Source: an uncultured Pelagibacteraceae bacterium
Lineage (GTDB): Bacteria; Pseudomonadota; Alphaproteobacteria; Pelagibacterales; Pelagibacteraceae
Length of the DNA stretch: 55,556 nucleotides
Direction of reading: 5' to 3'
Assembly: GCA_902618695.1 (NCBI GenBank)
Contig: CACNCB010000010.1
Location: forward strand, 1 to 55,556
The notes under the pieces were generated by a model. It saw nothing but the letters and a program-made list of their open reading frames with translations. It was not told the origin of the DNA and did no database searches. The position numbers and the translations under genes were made by a program. Shown here piece by piece: positions 7,995 through 16,608 of the stretch (position 1 is the first letter of the stretch; each line of letters opens with the position of its first letter).

Positions 7995-9233
7995 ATGAGA
8001 TTAAATAAAATAATTTTAAGTTTTGTTTCTGCATTAGTAATTTTATTTTCAACTTCCGTTGCATCTTTTGCAAAAGTAGTTGGTGACAAAATTATTTTAG
8101 GTGCTGCGATTTCCTTAACTGGTAAATACTCATCTAATGGTGTTCATACTCAAAACGGTTATAACATGGCCGTTGATAGAATTAACAGCATGGGTGGTGT
8201 TAAAGTTGGTGGAAAGACTTATAAGTTTGACATTATTTATTATGATGATGAATCAAACCCTAAGAGAGCTGCACAGCTTGCAGAAAGACTAATATCACAA
8301 GATGGTGTTGAGTTTATGCTTGGCCCTTACAGTTCTGGTCTAACAAAAGCGATTGCGCCAGTTACTGAAAAATACGGTGTTCCAATGGTTGAAGCAAATG
8401 GTGCATCTAGATCTTTGTTTACAAAAGGTTACAAATATCTATTTGCTGTATTAGCCCCAGCTAATTTGTATCTTGACGTTGCGATTGATTTAGCAGTTGA
8501 AAAGAATAATGGAAAACCAGTGACAGTAGCAATGGCATTTGAACAAGATGCTTTTTCTCAAGATGTTAGATTGGGAGTTTTAGATGCAATTAAAAGAACT
8601 GGCTCAAAAAAAGTAATTGATGATAAATTACCAAAAGAGTTAAATGATATGGCTGCAACATTAGTTAAAGTTAAACAAATGAAGCCAGATGTTCTTGTTG
8701 TATCAGGTCATACAAAAGGTGCACTTACTGCAATTAGACAAATTGCAGAAATGAAGGTAGATGTTCCAATGTTAGCTATGACTCACTGTGATGCTGCTAA
8801 GCTATCTAAACAGCATGGTAAAAACTCACAGTACGCATTATGCGCATCTCAATGGCACAAAACATTAACATATAAAGATAATTTCTTTAAAGACGGAATG
8901 ACTTATGCGGCTGATTTTGAGAAAGAGTTTGGATATGATCCACCTTATCAATCTGCAGAATCTTCTGCTGCGTTGTTAGTATTTAAAGATGCTTTTGAGA
9001 GAGCAAATTCATTTGATCAGAAGAAAGTAAGAGACGCTCTTGCAGCTACTAACATGCAAACATTCTATGGAAATATTAAATTTGCACCTGGTGGTCAAAA
9101 TGTTGACAAACCTATGGTACTTTTCCAAGTAATGTGTGATGACTCAGGAAAATGTGAAAACAAAGTTGTTGCACCAACTAAATGGGCATCAGCTAAGTTA
9201 ATACATCCTGTTCCTAAGTGGTCAGAAAGATAA
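7995..9233 (+). CDS. livK: Periplasmic amino-acid-binding protein of a liv-type ABC importer
   Basis: This 412-residue type I periplasmic binding protein (Leu/Ile/Val family) has an N-terminal signal peptide (basic start, hydrophobic core and a VASFA cleavage region near residue 27). The mature protein starts with the ILGAAISLTGKYSSNG strand and includes YYDDESNPKRAAQLAERLI and the GPYSSGLTKAIAPVTEKYGVPMV segment. A clear Shine-Dalgarno AGAGGA at 7983-7988 precedes the ATG. A strong intrinsic terminator follows, so binding protein can be made in excess over the permease genes downstream, a standard arrangement. Amino-acid or amide specificity is plausible but not resolvable. The gene symbol denotes family membership only. 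Confidence 0.88.
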   Translation: MRLNKIILSFVSALVILFSTSVASFAKVVGDKIILGAAISLTGKYSSNGVHTQNGYNMAVDRINSMGGVKVGGKTYKFDIIYYDDESNPKRAAQLAERLISQDGVEFMLGPYSSGLTKAIAPVTEKYGVPMVEANGASRSLFTKGYKYLFAVLAPANLYLDVAIDLAVEKNNGKPVTVAMAFEQDAFSQDVRLGVLDAIKRTGSKKVIDDKLPKELNDMAATLVKVKQMKPDVLVVSGHTKGALTAIRQIAEMKVDVPMLAMTHCDAAKLSKQHGKNSQYALCASQWHKTLTYKDNFFKDGMTYAADFEKEFGYDPPYQSAESSAALLVFKDAFERANSFDQKKVRDALAATNMQTFYGNIKFAPGGQNVDKPMVLFQVMCDDSGKCENKVVAPTKWASAKLIHPVPKWSER

Positions 9234-9246
9234 AATAAAAAATACC

Positions 9247-9277
9247 AAAGCCCCCTGGTATTAGGGGGCTTTTTTTT
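9247..9277 (+). terminator. Intrinsic terminator after the binding-protein gene
   Basis: A 10-bp GC-rich stem (9247-9256 AAAGCCCCCT with 9263-9272 AGGGGGCTTT) has a six-base loop and is followed by a run of Ts. It sits 13 bases after the binding-protein stop and about 20 bases before the permease start. It probably lowers transcription into livH rather than ending the operon. Confidence 0.9.
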
Positions 9278-9297
9278 ATATAACCCAAATACTTTTT

Positions 9298-10191
9298 ATG
9301 GATTTCATGGTTTTCCAATATCCGATGATAACGGTCCAAGCTTGCTTGGATGGAATCCTTCTTGGAATTTTATTTGCATTGATCGCTTACGGGATGGCTC
9401 TTCAATGGGGAGTGATGAATATAATTAATATTGCACAAGGAGATCTTGTTATTTTGGGAGGATATATTGCTTATTTTATGTATCTTTATGGAATTCACCC
9501 AGCATGGGGTGTGATTGTTGCACCGGTAATAATGTATTTCCTAGGTGTTCTAATTTACAAATTAGTTATTAATAAAGTAGTAGATAGAGACTTATTTATC
9601 TCCATATTAGCAACATTTGGAATAAGCATTCTATTCATGCAATTAATGAATTTTGCATTTGGTGCAGACGTTGTCCTTGCAAATTCAGATTATGGAACAA
9701 CGATGTTGTTTAACAATAATGTGGTGCTACCAAACTCAAAATTGTTTTCAGCTTTTATAAGTATTTTATTCGCAATATGTCTAGTAATTTACATGAAAAA
9801 ATCTAAGCTTGGACGTGCAATTAGAGCTACTGCACAAAATGCTAGAGCTGCTAAAATTTTAGGTGTAGATACAGAAAAAGTTTATGCAGCAACATTTGGA
9901 ATTAATGCTGCTCTTTGTGGTGTTGCTGGAGCTTTAATTTCGATAACATTTACAATTCACCCTTACATGGGATTACCATATACAATTCGATCATTTATGA
10001 TTGTTATTGTTGCGGGCTTAGGAAATTTACCAGGAGTTGCAATGTCTGGTATGGGTCTTGGTGTATTTGAAGAATTTGCAGACTATATTCTTGGAACAGA
10101 ATTTAGAATTGGCTCTGTATTTTTACTATTAGTATTAATTTTAGTTTACAGAAGATTTAAACTTTCGAGAAAAAGAGAGTACCTAAAGTGA
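9298..10191 (+). CDS. livH: Branched-chain-type ABC permease LivH
   Basis: This 297-residue polytopic permease has about eight helices. The family opening is LLGILFALIAYGMALQWGVMNIINIAQGDLVILGGY, and the cytoplasmic coupling segment with GRAIRATAQNARAAKILGVD lies in the middle. It pairs with LivM to form the membrane channel. Its start lies just after the terminator that follows the binding protein, with no visible Shine-Dalgarno. The stop overlaps the next small gene as GTGA, signalling translational coupling within the H-small-M-G-F operon. Confidence 0.92.
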   Translation: MDFMVFQYPMITVQACLDGILLGILFALIAYGMALQWGVMNIINIAQGDLVILGGYIAYFMYLYGIHPAWGVIVAPVIMYFLGVLIYKLVINKVVDRDLFISILATFGISILFMQLMNFAFGADVVLANSDYGTTMLFNNNVVLPNSKLFSAFISILFAICLVIYMKKSKLGRAIRATAQNARAAKILGVDTEKVYAATFGINAALCGVAGALISITFTIHPYMGLPYTIRSFMIVIVAGLGNLPGVAMSGMGLGVFEEFADYILGTEFRIGSVFLLLVLILVYRRFKLSRKREYLK

Positions 10192-10370
10192 AAAAAGTTG
10201 AAATTACAGATGATACTGGAAAATTAATTAAAGTTGATATCGAAAAATTTAAAAAACATATAGATGAGTATCATTTAAATGGATCTAGCGTACATGAGGA
10301 AAATGGATATTATTTTACAGTTGACCAAAAATTTAGAGATAAAATAAACAGCTTATATGAACAAGAATAA
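10188..10370 (+). CDS. Small hypothetical protein within the liv operon
   Basis: This is a 60-codon gene with a GTG start overlapping the livH stop (GTGA), and its end overlaps the livM start by 14 bases. The product is soluble and charged with no signal peptide or membrane helix: an N-terminal beta-like stretch (VEITDDTGKLIKVDI), a lysine-rich helix, then NGYYFTVDQKFRDKINSLYEQE. The double overlap on either side strongly supports real translation. I do not recognise a family. Its position suggests a transporter-associated or regulatory protein, which is inference. Confidence 0.72.
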   Translation: MKKVEITDDTGKLIKVDIEKFKKHIDEYHLNGSSVHEENGYYFTVDQKFRDKINSLYEQE

Positions 10371-11409
10371 TTTAATTTTATACTCTTGTATTTTGATTTT
10401 TGGTTTAGCAGCGCCATTCCTTTTTCCAGCTTTTAAAGTTCAGTTATCAATACTATGCGTATTGATAGTGCTCGCGAGCACTTGGAATATCCAAGGTGGT
10501 GAGATGGGTTATAATTCGTTTGGAAATATTTTGTTCTATGGTCTTGGGATGTATCTTTGTGCATCGGTTCAAGTTGGGATGTTCTTTCCGTTAGCAGAAT
10601 GGACTGAAAGTGGAGGTGAGAAAACATTTGTTCATACTCCTACCCAGTTTTTTCAAGGAATGGCTGTTGGTTTAGTTGTTGCAGCTATAGTTCCAACTAT
10701 TATTGCTGGTTTAATTGGATACTCAATTTTAGGTCTAAGAGGCCATTATTTTGCGATCTGTACTTTGGGTTTAGGTGTGGCTGCAGGTGAAATTTCTGGA
10801 GGTATAGAAATTATTGGAGCAGGCCAAGGTTTTACTACGCCACCATTTCCAGACGTTGGTAGTTTAGAGGCAAGAGGAGAGTTTTTTTATTTCTTAAGTT
10901 TCTTTACTTTAATTTTGACATTTATTGCAGTGCGTTCAATTTATTCTACGCGATTTAAATTAATACTTAATGCTATCAGAGACAATGAGGATAAAGCTGA
11001 AGCCATGGGAATTGAAACAATGAAATATAAAATTATTGGCTGGATGATCTCAGCTTTCTTTTGTGGATTGGCTGGTGGAATAATGGGTGGATTGGTTGGC
11101 TACATAGACTCTACGGATGTTGCTTTTGATGGAAGAGAGATGGGTGTATTCATGGTATTGATGGCAATACTTGGAGGAAAGGGAACACTTTGGGGTCCGA
11201 TTATAGGTGCAACTATATTCCATATATTTAAAGAAGGTTTTTGGACATTCTTTTTAGGTTGGCAGTATGTTGCTCTGGGAGTTTTGATTGTAGTAATTGT
11301 AATTTATTTCCCAGAAGGAATAATGGGATGGTTAAGAGAAAAATATCCAGAACGTTTCGGTGAAGTGGTGGATGAAAAAGATCGTAAAGCACAGGTTGAA
11401 CTTAAATGA
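10357..11409 (+). CDS. livM: Branched-chain-type ABC permease LivM
   Basis: The protein has 350 residues with about nine hydrophobic helices. Family features include LIVLASTWNIQGGEMGYNSFG near the N-terminus, the GLRGHYFAICTLGLG segment, and the coupling helix region LILNAIRDNEDKAEAMGIETMKYK followed by GLAGGIMG. It forms the inner-membrane channel with LivH. It starts inside the end of the preceding 60-codon gene, and its stop overlaps the livG start (ATGA). A 40-residue loop between helices 2 and 3 (around GGEKTFVHTPTQFF) is longer than in E. coli LivM. Confidence 0.92.
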   Translation: MNKNNLILYSCILIFGLAAPFLFPAFKVQLSILCVLIVLASTWNIQGGEMGYNSFGNILFYGLGMYLCASVQVGMFFPLAEWTESGGEKTFVHTPTQFFQGMAVGLVVAAIVPTIIAGLIGYSILGLRGHYFAICTLGLGVAAGEISGGIEIIGAGQGFTTPPFPDVGSLEARGEFFYFLSFFTLILTFIAVRSIYSTRFKLILNAIRDNEDKAEAMGIETMKYKIIGWMISAFFCGLAGGIMGGLVGYIDSTDVAFDGREMGVFMVLMAILGGKGTLWGPIIGATIFHIFKEGFWTFFLGWQYVALGVLIVVIVIYFPEGIMGWLREKYPERFGEVVDEKDRKAQVELK

Positions 11410-12146
11410 GTATTTTAGAAGTAAGCAATGTAAGCAAATCATTTGGTGGTGTTAAAGCTAATGTCGACATCTCAATGAATGTTGAAAAAGGTAAAATAGT
11501 TGGATTAATTGGGCCAAATGGTTCAGGCAAAACTACATTGTTTAATTCAATTGTAGGGACTTACCCAATAGATAATGGATCTATTAAATTTAATGGCAAA
11601 GAAGTTTCTGAATTACCAGTCCCAGTAATTGCTAAATTAGGACTCTTAAGAACTTTTCAACAAACTAGAATTTATGGAAAACTTAATTGCATAGAAAATA
11701 TGCTCATTAGTCACAAAGGTAGTGATGCAAATTTAATGAAAATATTTTCTAAAATTCCAAAAGAATTAACTGAAAAAGCAGAAAATCTATTAAATTTTGT
11801 AGGATTATATCAAAAAAGAAAATTAAGAGCCGGGGACCTATCTTTTGGTCAACAAAAATTATTAGAATTAGCTATGGCATTAATGAATGAACCAGAGATG
11901 CTATTGCTAGATGAGCCTACAGCTGGAATTAATCCAACACTAATAAATGGTATTATTGATAGGTTGATTAAAGTAAATCAAGATTTTGGAATAACACTTT
12001 TGGTTATTGAGCATAACATGAGAGTTATTATGCAATTAGCAGAAAACATTTTTTGTTTAGCTCATGGTAAAATGTTGGCTAATGGATCTCCAGATGAAAT
12101 TAAAAATGATAAACGTGTCATTGATGCGTACTTAGGAGCACAATAA
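11406..12146 (+). CDS. livG: Branched-chain-type ABC ATPase LivG
   Basis: This is a 246-residue cytoplasmic ATPase. Walker A is GPNGSGKTT near residues 36-44, the ABC signature is the LSFGQQKLLELA variant, Walker B is MLLLDEPTAG, and the H-loop is in VIEHNMRVIM. The INPTL and DAYLG segments are typical of LivG. It energises the LivHM channel together with LivF. It overlaps livM by four bases and livF by one, so all four genes appear to be one transcript. Confidence 0.94.
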   Translation: MSILEVSNVSKSFGGVKANVDISMNVEKGKIVGLIGPNGSGKTTLFNSIVGTYPIDNGSIKFNGKEVSELPVPVIAKLGLLRTFQQTRIYGKLNCIENMLISHKGSDANLMKIFSKIPKELTEKAENLLNFVGLYQKRKLRAGDLSFGQQKLLELAMALMNEPEMLLLDEPTAGINPTLINGIIDRLIKVNQDFGITLLVIEHNMRVIMQLAENIFCLAHGKMLANGSPDEIKNDKRVIDAYLGAQ

Positions 12147-12931
12147 TGGCTAATCAATATGAGGTATTAGGAAAAGCTCCAACACCAGATGATTTAAAAA
12201 AATTATCTCCAAACGAAGTTCATTTATCTATTAAAAATTTAAATGCGGGTTATGGAAAAATGGAAATTTTACATAACTTTGATTTATTTGTGAATAAAGC
12301 CCAGTCTTTGTGTTTGATTGGTCCCAATGGTGCAGGCAAATCTACAATTCTTCACTCAATATATGGTTTTACAAATATTTTTTCTGGTCAAATCGAACTT
12401 GAAGGAAAAGAAATTACAAATCTTACCCCGGCAGAAAAGTTAAAGTCAGTCGGTATAGCTTATATATTACAGGATAACTCCGTTTTTCCAGATATGACAG
12501 TAGAAGAGAACTTATTGATGGGAGGATACATAAAAGAAAAAACAGATGAGTCATATGAGGAGGCAGAAAGAATTTTTGAAAAGTATGAAAGATTGAGAAA
12601 TAGAAGATACCAACCTGCAAAAGTTTTATCCGGTGGTGAGAGAAGATTGCTGGAAATATCTAGAGCGTTAGTTATGAAACCTTCAGTACTTTTGGTTGAT
12701 GAACCATCAATTGGACTTGAGCCTAGATATATTGAGATGGTTTTTGAAATATTAAGAGATCTTCAGCAAAATGAAAAGAAAACTATAATTTTAGTTGAGC
12801 AAAATGCCAAAAAAGGTTTAGAGTTTGCAGACATAGGTTACGTTTTAGTATCAGGACAAACTGCAATCGCTGGCAAAGGGGAAGAGTTATTACAAAACCC
12901 AGATGTTGGTAGACTATTCCTTGGCGGTTAA
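12146..12931 (+). CDS. livF: Branched-chain-type ABC ATPase LivF
   Basis: This is a 261-residue ATPase with GPNGAGKST (Walker A), LSGGERRLLEISRAL (signature) and VLLVDEPSIGLEP (Walker B). It ends in GRLFLGG, the characteristic LivF tail. It has a 25-residue N-terminal extension (MANQYEVLGKAPTPDDLKKL...) ahead of the first strand that is absent from E. coli LivF. It starts on the last base of livG's stop codon, and its own stop overlaps the azlC start, linking the importer to an AzlCD exporter. Confidence 0.94.
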   Translation: MANQYEVLGKAPTPDDLKKLSPNEVHLSIKNLNAGYGKMEILHNFDLFVNKAQSLCLIGPNGAGKSTILHSIYGFTNIFSGQIELEGKEITNLTPAEKLKSVGIAYILQDNSVFPDMTVEENLLMGGYIKEKTDESYEEAERIFEKYERLRNRRYQPAKVLSGGERRLLEISRALVMKPSVLLVDEPSIGLEPRYIEMVFEILRDLQQNEKKTIILVEQNAKKGLEFADIGYVLVSGQTAIAGKGEELLQNPDVGRLFLGG

Positions 12932-13635
12932 TGATTAATAAAAAAATTTTCTTTAAAGGATATAAATCAATTTTAGCACATGATAGTCCAGCGATTGCTT
13001 TAGGCTTTTGTTTTATTGCTATTGGCGCGCTTCTTAAAAATTTAGGATTTAATATTCAGGAAAGTATTTTTTCTACAATGTTGACTTATGCTTTGCCAGG
13101 ATCTTTAGTTATGGCCGAATCTTTATTGGTTGGAGCATCACTGCTTAATATTTTTTTAGCAGTTTGGTTTGTAAATGCTCGTTTATATCCAATGGCTGTA
13201 TCTTTGTTTCCACTAATGATGCATAAAAATCAACCCAAATGGAAATATTACTTTTCCTGCCATTTTATAGCTGTGTCAGCATGGTTGATTATGAAAAGCA
13301 ATTATAAATCAATCCCTAAAGAACTGAGAATTGATTATTGGATAGGAATAGGAAGTGCTACTTGGAGTGTTGCTGTTTTAGGTACCTTTATTGGATTTTA
13401 TTTTTCAGAATTTCTTAACAAAGAAATAATGATGGGTTTAGCAATTTTAAATCCTATTTATTTTTTATGCATGATGGTTGGAGCATCTAAAACAATCCAA
13501 ATTACACTATCTGTTTTACTAGGAACTATATTAGGACCAATTTTTTATTTTTTTTCACCAGAGTGGTCGATTCTATTAGGTGGTGTGGTAGGTGGAACAA
13601 CAGCTTATTTAATTGGAGAAATAAATGTCAGTTAG
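12931..13635 (+). CDS. azlC: AzlC-family branched-chain amino-acid exporter subunit
   Basis: The protein has 234 residues with about seven hydrophobic segments. It has the AzlC-type opening DSPAIALGFCFIAIGALLK and the WFVNARLYPMAVSLFP segment, where the family has NxRhxxM. AzlC (large subunit) and AzlD (small subunit) form an inner-membrane exporter of branched-chain amino acids and analogues. It starts on the last base of the livF stop and overlaps azlD by 11 bases. Having an exporter in the same transcription unit as an importer for the same substrate class suggests overflow control of the internal pool, which is inference. Confidence 0.88.
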   Translation: MINKKIFFKGYKSILAHDSPAIALGFCFIAIGALLKNLGFNIQESIFSTMLTYALPGSLVMAESLLVGASLLNIFLAVWFVNARLYPMAVSLFPLMMHKNQPKWKYYFSCHFIAVSAWLIMKSNYKSIPKELRIDYWIGIGSATWSVAVLGTFIGFYFSEFLNKEIMMGLAILNPIYFLCMMVGASKTIQITLSVLLGTILGPIFYFFSPEWSILLGGVVGGTTAYLIGEINVS

Positions 13636-13948
13636 TGTGGTTTATGCAATTTTAGTTACATCGCTTGCAACTTTTTTATCAAGGTTTCTTGGAGCCGTAA
13701 GTTCTCAAGGAATAAAAGAAACATCAAAAATCTTTAAGTGGTTTAATTGCTTAGCTTATGCAACCTTAGCTGCTTTGATTGCAAGGACAATTATTTTTCC
13801 CGTAGGAATTTTAAATGAAGCAGGATATTTAGTAAGACTTCTTGTTGTTATATCGTCTTTGGTAGTATTTTTTTTTTCAAAAAAAAACTATGTATATCCA
13901 ACAATTTTTTCTGCAGTCTGTATGGCTGTATTAGCAAGTTATTTTTAA
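13625..13948 (+). CDS. azlD: AzlD-family exporter subunit
   Basis: This 107-residue protein has three to four hydrophobic helices and the AzlD pattern TFLSRFLGA near the start and FKWFNCLAYATLAALIART in the middle. It is the small partner of AzlC. It begins within the azlC coding end (11-base overlap), consistent with coupled synthesis of the two subunits. It is the last gene of the liv/azl unit; a 38-base gap with no obvious terminator separates it from glaH. Confidence 0.88.
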   Translation: MSVSVVYAILVTSLATFLSRFLGAVSSQGIKETSKIFKWFNCLAYATLAALIARTIIFPVGILNEAGYLVRLLVVISSLVVFFFSKKNYVYPTIFSAVCMAVLASYF

Positions 13949-13986
13949 TAAAATTGATTAATTAAATAATTCAGTTATTATTAAAT

Positions 13987-14907
13987 ATGGAAAAAATATC
14001 TGGCATAGATGTGTATGAGCATGAAAAATCAAAAAGAATTTTAAATATTAGATTAAACGAAGAGATAATAGAAAAACTAATTTTTCCTTTTAATAAATTT
14101 GACTTAACTGCATTAGAACTAAAACCATTTACAAGATTTACTATTGCAAAAAGTTTAGATGATTTAACAGAAAATAAGCTAAGCAAGTTAATGAATTTCA
14201 TTATTACAGATAGATCAACAGGTTGCTTTATTATTGGTCCAAGAAATATTTCCAAAAAAATAAATGATGAATTTTTAATTAAATTATCCACAGCAGTCGT
14301 GCACTTAATTGGTATCCCTAATCACGACTCTATGACAGGAAAATATTATGCACGGTTTCATGTAAAGCATGAAGATGCAAGTGATTCTTACTTAAGAAAA
14401 GCATACAGAAATATGGACCTTCATACTGATGGCACTTATGTAAAAGAGGTAACCGATTGGTTGCTAATGACTAAATTAGAAGAGAAAAATGTTGAAGGTG
14501 GAGAATCAGCCATGCTTCATTTAGATGATTGGGAGCATTGTAATGATTTATCAAATGACCCAGTTGGTAAACAAGATTTTATTTGGGGATCCCCAAAAAG
14601 CAAGAATGTAGACTACAAAGTAGAACATCCAGTGTTTTCATTTGATGATAAGGGTAGACCAGAAATATCTTACATTGATCAATTTCCAGAGCCAAAAAAC
14701 ATGGATCAAGGCATTTTTTTACAAAAACTATCTGATGCACTGGAAGAAAGTAAAAATAAAATTATTACAAAACTACCAGTTGGTAGTTCAATAGTTGCAA
14801 ATAATTATTTTTGGTTACATGGAAGAAAGCCATTCAAGCAAAATATTGAATTAAGTAGAGAATTATTAAGAATTAGAGGTAAATTTCAATCTGAGATGGA
14901 ACAATAA
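13987..14907 (+). CDS. glaH: Glutarate 2-hydroxylase GlaH (CsiD)
   Basis: This 306-residue Fe(II)/2-oxoglutarate oxygenase resembles E. coli CsiD/GlaH closely along its length. It carries YYARFHVKHEDASDSYLRKAYR, MDLHTDGTYV with iron ligands His146 and Asp148, and GGESAMLHLDDWEH. The C-terminal WLHGR supplies the distal His and 2-oxoglutarate-binding follows in the RELLRIRG region. GlaH converts glutarate to (S)-2-hydroxyglutarate, with succinate and CO2, in lysine/cadaverine breakdown. The usual partner LhgO, GabD/GabT and the regulator CsiR are not in the window. It lies just downstream of azlCD on the same strand, so a shared transcript is possible. Confidence 0.88.
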   Translation: MEKISGIDVYEHEKSKRILNIRLNEEIIEKLIFPFNKFDLTALELKPFTRFTIAKSLDDLTENKLSKLMNFIITDRSTGCFIIGPRNISKKINDEFLIKLSTAVVHLIGIPNHDSMTGKYYARFHVKHEDASDSYLRKAYRNMDLHTDGTYVKEVTDWLLMTKLEEKNVEGGESAMLHLDDWEHCNDLSNDPVGKQDFIWGSPKSKNVDYKVEHPVFSFDDKGRPEISYIDQFPEPKNMDQGIFLQKLSDALEESKNKIITKLPVGSSIVANNYFWLHGRKPFKQNIELSRELLRIRGKFQSEMEQ

Positions 14908-15056
14908 TTTTAAAATTTTGAATTAATAGGCTAAAATTACATGTGTTGTATTTTTGCAATACTTTAAATAAATAATGAAATTACCTCAATTTTTTGCTAT
15001 TTTAGGTGTAATTTGTGTTATTAAGCACTGATTAACTTATATATAAGGATTCGAAT

Positions 15057-15731
15057 ATGAATAAATTAAACAAATTATCAGCAATGCTTGCTGCATTTCT
15101 ATTGCTTTCTATTAGTACTGCTTACTCAATTGAGTACAGACTAGGATTATCAGCTAATGGTCTTGCAGGTTATGCAAATGTTGAGGAAAAACTGAAAGAC
15201 AGCGGAAGAATATCTAATCAAGAAGCTGTTTTACCAGCTGCCTTTGCATCAGGTTTCGTGGAAGTAGGATCTGATGACATGATGGGGGTGTCTTTAGGTG
15301 TATCTTATGCTCCTGAAGTCGCTGAGTTAAATAAAGAGACAAGAAATATCCAACCATCAGCTACTGGTGACTCTGGTACTCAGGAAATACAAGCTGATAT
15401 CGTTGACTTAATTCAAATTTATTTGAGCATGCCTATAGGAGATGGTGCTTTTGTTAAGGCTGGATATATGATGGCTACTATGGAAACTAATGAAACGTTA
15501 GCAACAGGTTCATCTTATGAAGATGTTGATATGACAGGAATGGTTTTAGCTGGTGGTTATCAAGCTGATCTAGGTGATAGCATGTTTTGGAGAGCAGAAG
15601 GTCAATACCAAATGTGGGAAGATATTTCCGTAAATGGTTCTGAGGCTGGTGCTTCTTCAGGCGCGACTAACAAAATATCTGCTGAATTAGGCGCAGTAAG
15701 CGGTGTTTTATCAGTTGGAATGAAATTCTAA
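15057..15731 (+). CDS. Outer-membrane beta-barrel-like protein
   Basis: This 224-residue secreted protein has an N-terminal signal peptide ending around STAYS (residues 18-24). Alternating hydrophobic and polar strands follow, and it ends in VLSVGMKF; a C-terminal Phe after alternating residues is the usual signal for outer-membrane barrel insertion. The strands suggest a small barrel of eight to ten strands, possibly OmpW/OmpA-N-like, but I do not recognise a family. It is a single-gene unit, with a 149-base upstream gap, an AAGGA-like ribosome-binding site and its own strong terminator. Composition is richer in Gly/Ala/Ser than in neighbouring proteins, as expected for an exported barrel. 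Confidence 0.72.
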   Translation: MNKLNKLSAMLAAFLLLSISTAYSIEYRLGLSANGLAGYANVEEKLKDSGRISNQEAVLPAAFASGFVEVGSDDMMGVSLGVSYAPEVAELNKETRNIQPSATGDSGTQEIQADIVDLIQIYLSMPIGDGAFVKAGYMMATMETNETLATGSSYEDVDMTGMVLAGGYQADLGDSMFWRAEGQYQMWEDISVNGSEAGASSGATNKISAELGAVSGVLSVGMKF

Positions 15732-15757
15732 TTAGATAAATTTTTTTAAAAAAGTTT

Positions 15758-15792
15758 AAAAAAACCTCCTTCTTTGAAGGAGGTTTTTTTTT
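15758..15792 (+). terminator. Intrinsic terminator after the beta-barrel gene
   Basis: The arms at 15758-15771 and 15777-15790 form a long stem whose core is AACCTCCTT with AAGGAGGTT. The loop is five bases (CTTTG), and a poly-A tract before and poly-T tract after allow further pairing. The As upstream mean it could also act on transcripts coming from the other strand. Confidence 0.9.
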
Positions 15793-15835
15793 GTCTAAGT
15801 TATTAAGAAATTGATATAAATTGTGACTAATTCAT

Positions 15836-16603
15836 ATGAATATAGGTTTTATAGGCACTGGAAAAATTGCTTCTTCTGTAGTGACTGGAATATGCAAATC
15901 AAAGATCTCTTATAATAAAATAATTATTTCTCCAAGAAACAAAAAAATTGCAAATAAATTAAAAAAAAATTTAAAAAAAGTAATAATTGCTAAAAACAAT
16001 CAACAGATTTTAGACCAGTCAAATTGGGTTTTTTTATCTGTTACGCCAACTGTAGGTGAAAAAATTATAAAAGAGTTAAAATTTAAATCTAATCAAACAA
16101 TCGTTAGTTTTATTTCAACTATAACCTTGTCTCAATTAAAAAAAGCAATCAAAGTAAATGCAAAAATTGTAAGAGCAATACCTTTGCCTCCAATTTCATT
16201 AAAAAAGGGTCCTATTCCAATTTGTCCCCCCAATCGAAAAGTAAAAGAATTTTTCAATAATTTGGGAACAACTGTAGAAATTAAAAATGAAAAATCTTCT
16301 ATTAATTTTTGGTCAACTTCAGGAATGATGGCACCATTCTATGAGATGTTAAGAATTATGACCGATTGGCTAGTTAAAAGAGGTGTAAAAAGAAATAATG
16401 CTCAAAAATATATTACTTCTTTATTTTTAGCTTTATCTGAAGATGCAGTTGTAAATTCAAAGGAGAATTTAAGAAATTTAGTTAAAGAATCTCAAACTCC
16501 TAAAGGATTAAATGAACAAGGTGTTAAAGAATTAACCAGAGCAGGCTTTTATAAATCTCTGGAAAAGACTTTAAATAGTATTCACAGAAGACTAAACAAA
16601 TAA
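15836..16603 (+). CDS. proC: Pyrroline-5-carboxylate reductase-family protein (ProC-like)
   Basis: This 255-residue protein has the NAD(P)-binding motif GTGKIA at residues 7-12 (MNIGFIGTGKIASSVV). The ProC order of motifs then follows: VFLSVTP, IVSFISTITL, VRAIPLPP and a C-terminal dimerisation domain with QTPKGLNEQGVKEL. Typical ProC has VRxMPNTP and PGGTT; here these read VRAIPLPP and PKGLNEQG. The enzyme family makes proline from pyrroline-5-carboxylate, but the divergent active-site wording leaves room for another imine substrate. It is lysine-rich and AT-rich. It sits five bases upstream of the second liv-type transporter operon. Confidence 0.78.
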   Translation: MNIGFIGTGKIASSVVTGICKSKISYNKIIISPRNKKIANKLKKNLKKVIIAKNNQQILDQSNWVFLSVTPTVGEKIIKELKFKSNQTIVSFISTITLSQLKKAIKVNAKIVRAIPLPPISLKKGPIPICPPNRKVKEFFNNLGTTVEIKNEKSSINFWSTSGMMAPFYEMLRIMTDWLVKRGVKRNNAQKYITSLFLALSEDAVVNSKENLRNLVKESQTPKGLNEQGVKELTRAGFYKSLEKTLNSIHRRLNK

Positions 16604-16608
16604 ATCAA

